Below, piece by piece: positions 63,281 to 64,000 of a stretch of 64,000 nucleotides of DNA. The DNA comes from an uncultured Bacteroides sp. (GTDB taxonomy: Bacteria; Bacteroidota; Bacteroidia; Bacteroidales; Bacteroidaceae). Position numbers and translations under genes: made by a program. A model generated the notes under the pieces. The model made no database searches, was not told the DNA's origin, and worked only from the letters and a program-made list of their open reading frames with translations. The stretch spans positions 2,284,001-2,348,000 of the forward strand of contig NZ_OY782495.1 in NCBI RefSeq assembly GCF_963677715.1. The letters are read 5' to 3'. Each line of letters starts with the position of its first letter. The first letter of the stretch is position 1.

Positions 63281-64000
63281 ATGACAAAAAAAGATCTCTG
63301 TAAAAGGCTGACTGATTGCTCTCAATGCCCAAAAATGTCCGAGAGTAATCTGGCCTATTATAGTTACGCTAAAGGGCAGCATTTTCCGTCGGATAAATGC
63401 ATTCAAAATTGTATGATCTTTATGTTAAAAGGCGAATTACTGGTCAATAGCGAAGAATATCCGGGCACTACTCTGCGAGAAGGACAATTTATTCTCCAAG
63501 CCATCAACTCCAAACTCGAATTGCTTGCACTTACCGATGTAGAATATTTGCAGTATTGGTTCAATCAACTTCCTCTTATTTGTGAAGAGCGTTATCGCGA
63601 AATACTCGAAGACTCGGAAGCTCCGACAACCTATACACCTCTTACTGCTACCACGCGTTTATCTAATTTCTTGCATGATATGCGCGATTATCTTAATGAA
63701 AAGCAATCTTGCGAAAAATTCATTGAAATTAAATGCCAGGAACTCGTTTACATCATTACATGCTATTACCCCATACCTCAGCTCAGCGTTTTTTTCTATC
63801 CCATAAGCAGATATACCGAGAGTTTCTATTATTTTGTGATGCAAAATTATTATAAAATAAAGACGGTAGAAGAGTTTGCACATTTAGGTGGATATAGTAC
63901 AACTACTTTTCGCCGTCTCTTTAAAAACATGTACGGAGAACCGGTATATGAGTGGATGTTAAATAAAAAGCGAAAATCAATATTAGACGATTTGCAAAAT
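63281..64000 (+). CDS. AraC-family transcriptional regulator (partial, runs off the window)
   Basis: 240 codons are open to the window edge. The N-terminal part (MTKKDLCKRLTDCSQCPK onward) contains LREGQFILQAINSKLELLAL, a cupin-like sensory segment. The C-terminus has the AraC helix-turn-helix: KTVEEFAHLGGYSTTTFRRLFKNMYG then PVYEWMLNKKRKSILD, most of both HTH units. Three Cys within the first 20 residues are unusual. Probably near its end. The divergent PAP2 gene may be a target, but nothing shows this directly. Confidence 0.8.
   Translation, partial: MTKKDLCKRLTDCSQCPKMSESNLAYYSYAKGQHFPSDKCIQNCMIFMLKGELLVNSEEYPGTTLREGQFILQAINSKLELLALTDVEYLQYWFNQLPLICEERYREILEDSEAPTTYTPLTATTRLSNFLHDMRDYLNEKQSCEKFIEIKCQELVYIITCYYPIPQLSVFFYPISRYTESFYYFVMQNYYKIKTVEEFAHLGGYSTTTFRRLFKNMYGEPVYEWMLNKKRKSILDDLQN

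Overview
The window is chromosomal DNA from a gut-type Bacteroidota, most likely a Bacteroides species. The evidence is three polysaccharide-utilisation loci (PULs), paired SusC/SusD proteins, two hybrid two-component regulators, an ECF sigma/FecR pair, lipoproteins with Bacteroides-like lipoboxes, and many -7 boxes of the Bacteroides form TAnnTTTG. No rRNA, tRNA or CRISPR array was seen.

Region 1 (1-15474) is a PUL read leftward from a divergent promoter region at 11263-11520: GH31 (alpha-xylosidase type), SusC, SusD, a lipoprotein cellobiose 2-epimerase, a GH9 enzyme, and the first codons of another lipoprotein cut by the window edge. The hybrid two-component regulator at 11521-15474 is read the other way. 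GH9 + GH31 + epimerase suggests a beta-glucan backbone with xylose or glucose branches, such as xyloglucan or its oligosaccharides. That is inference.

Region 2 (15752-38251) is a second PUL controlled by an ECF sigma factor and a FecR anti-sigma factor that are divergently transcribed. It continues with STN-type SusC, SusD, GH38, GH95, a GH95-like (alpha/alpha)6 protein, GH3 with a PA14 insert, an unrecognised 430-residue secreted protein and a second GH9. Between fecR and susC lies a twin-hairpin element that reads on the minus strand as a short RNA ending in a terminator. It looks like the antisense RNAs that repress some sigma/FecR-controlled Bacteroides PULs.

Region 3 (38252-40235) is a scar about 2 kb long: a dispersed-repeat-like segment, a decayed gene of unknown family and a heavily broken IS1634/IS4-type transposase.

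Region 4 (40232-52261) is a pectin (rhamnogalacturonan) cluster without SusC/SusD: a DUF6250-like secreted protein on the minus strand, then GH115, PL11 rhamnogalacturonan lyase, GH105 unsaturated glucuronyl hydrolase, L-rhamnose mutarotase and a second hybrid two-component regulator.

Region 5 (52284-64000) is mainly housekeeping: ADP-forming acyl-CoA synthetase, PG_1098-like methyltransferase, Na+/Ca2+ antiporter family protein, GNAT-like protein, ParE-type topoisomerase subunit, CoaD, S41 protease, PAP2 phosphatase and a partial AraC-type regulator. Two intergenic palindromic elements (15596-15670 and 54404-54493) share an exact 22-bp repeat period, and the methyltransferase is preceded by six copies of a GTGATAG motif. 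These are the most unusual non-coding structures, together with the antisense RNA candidate.
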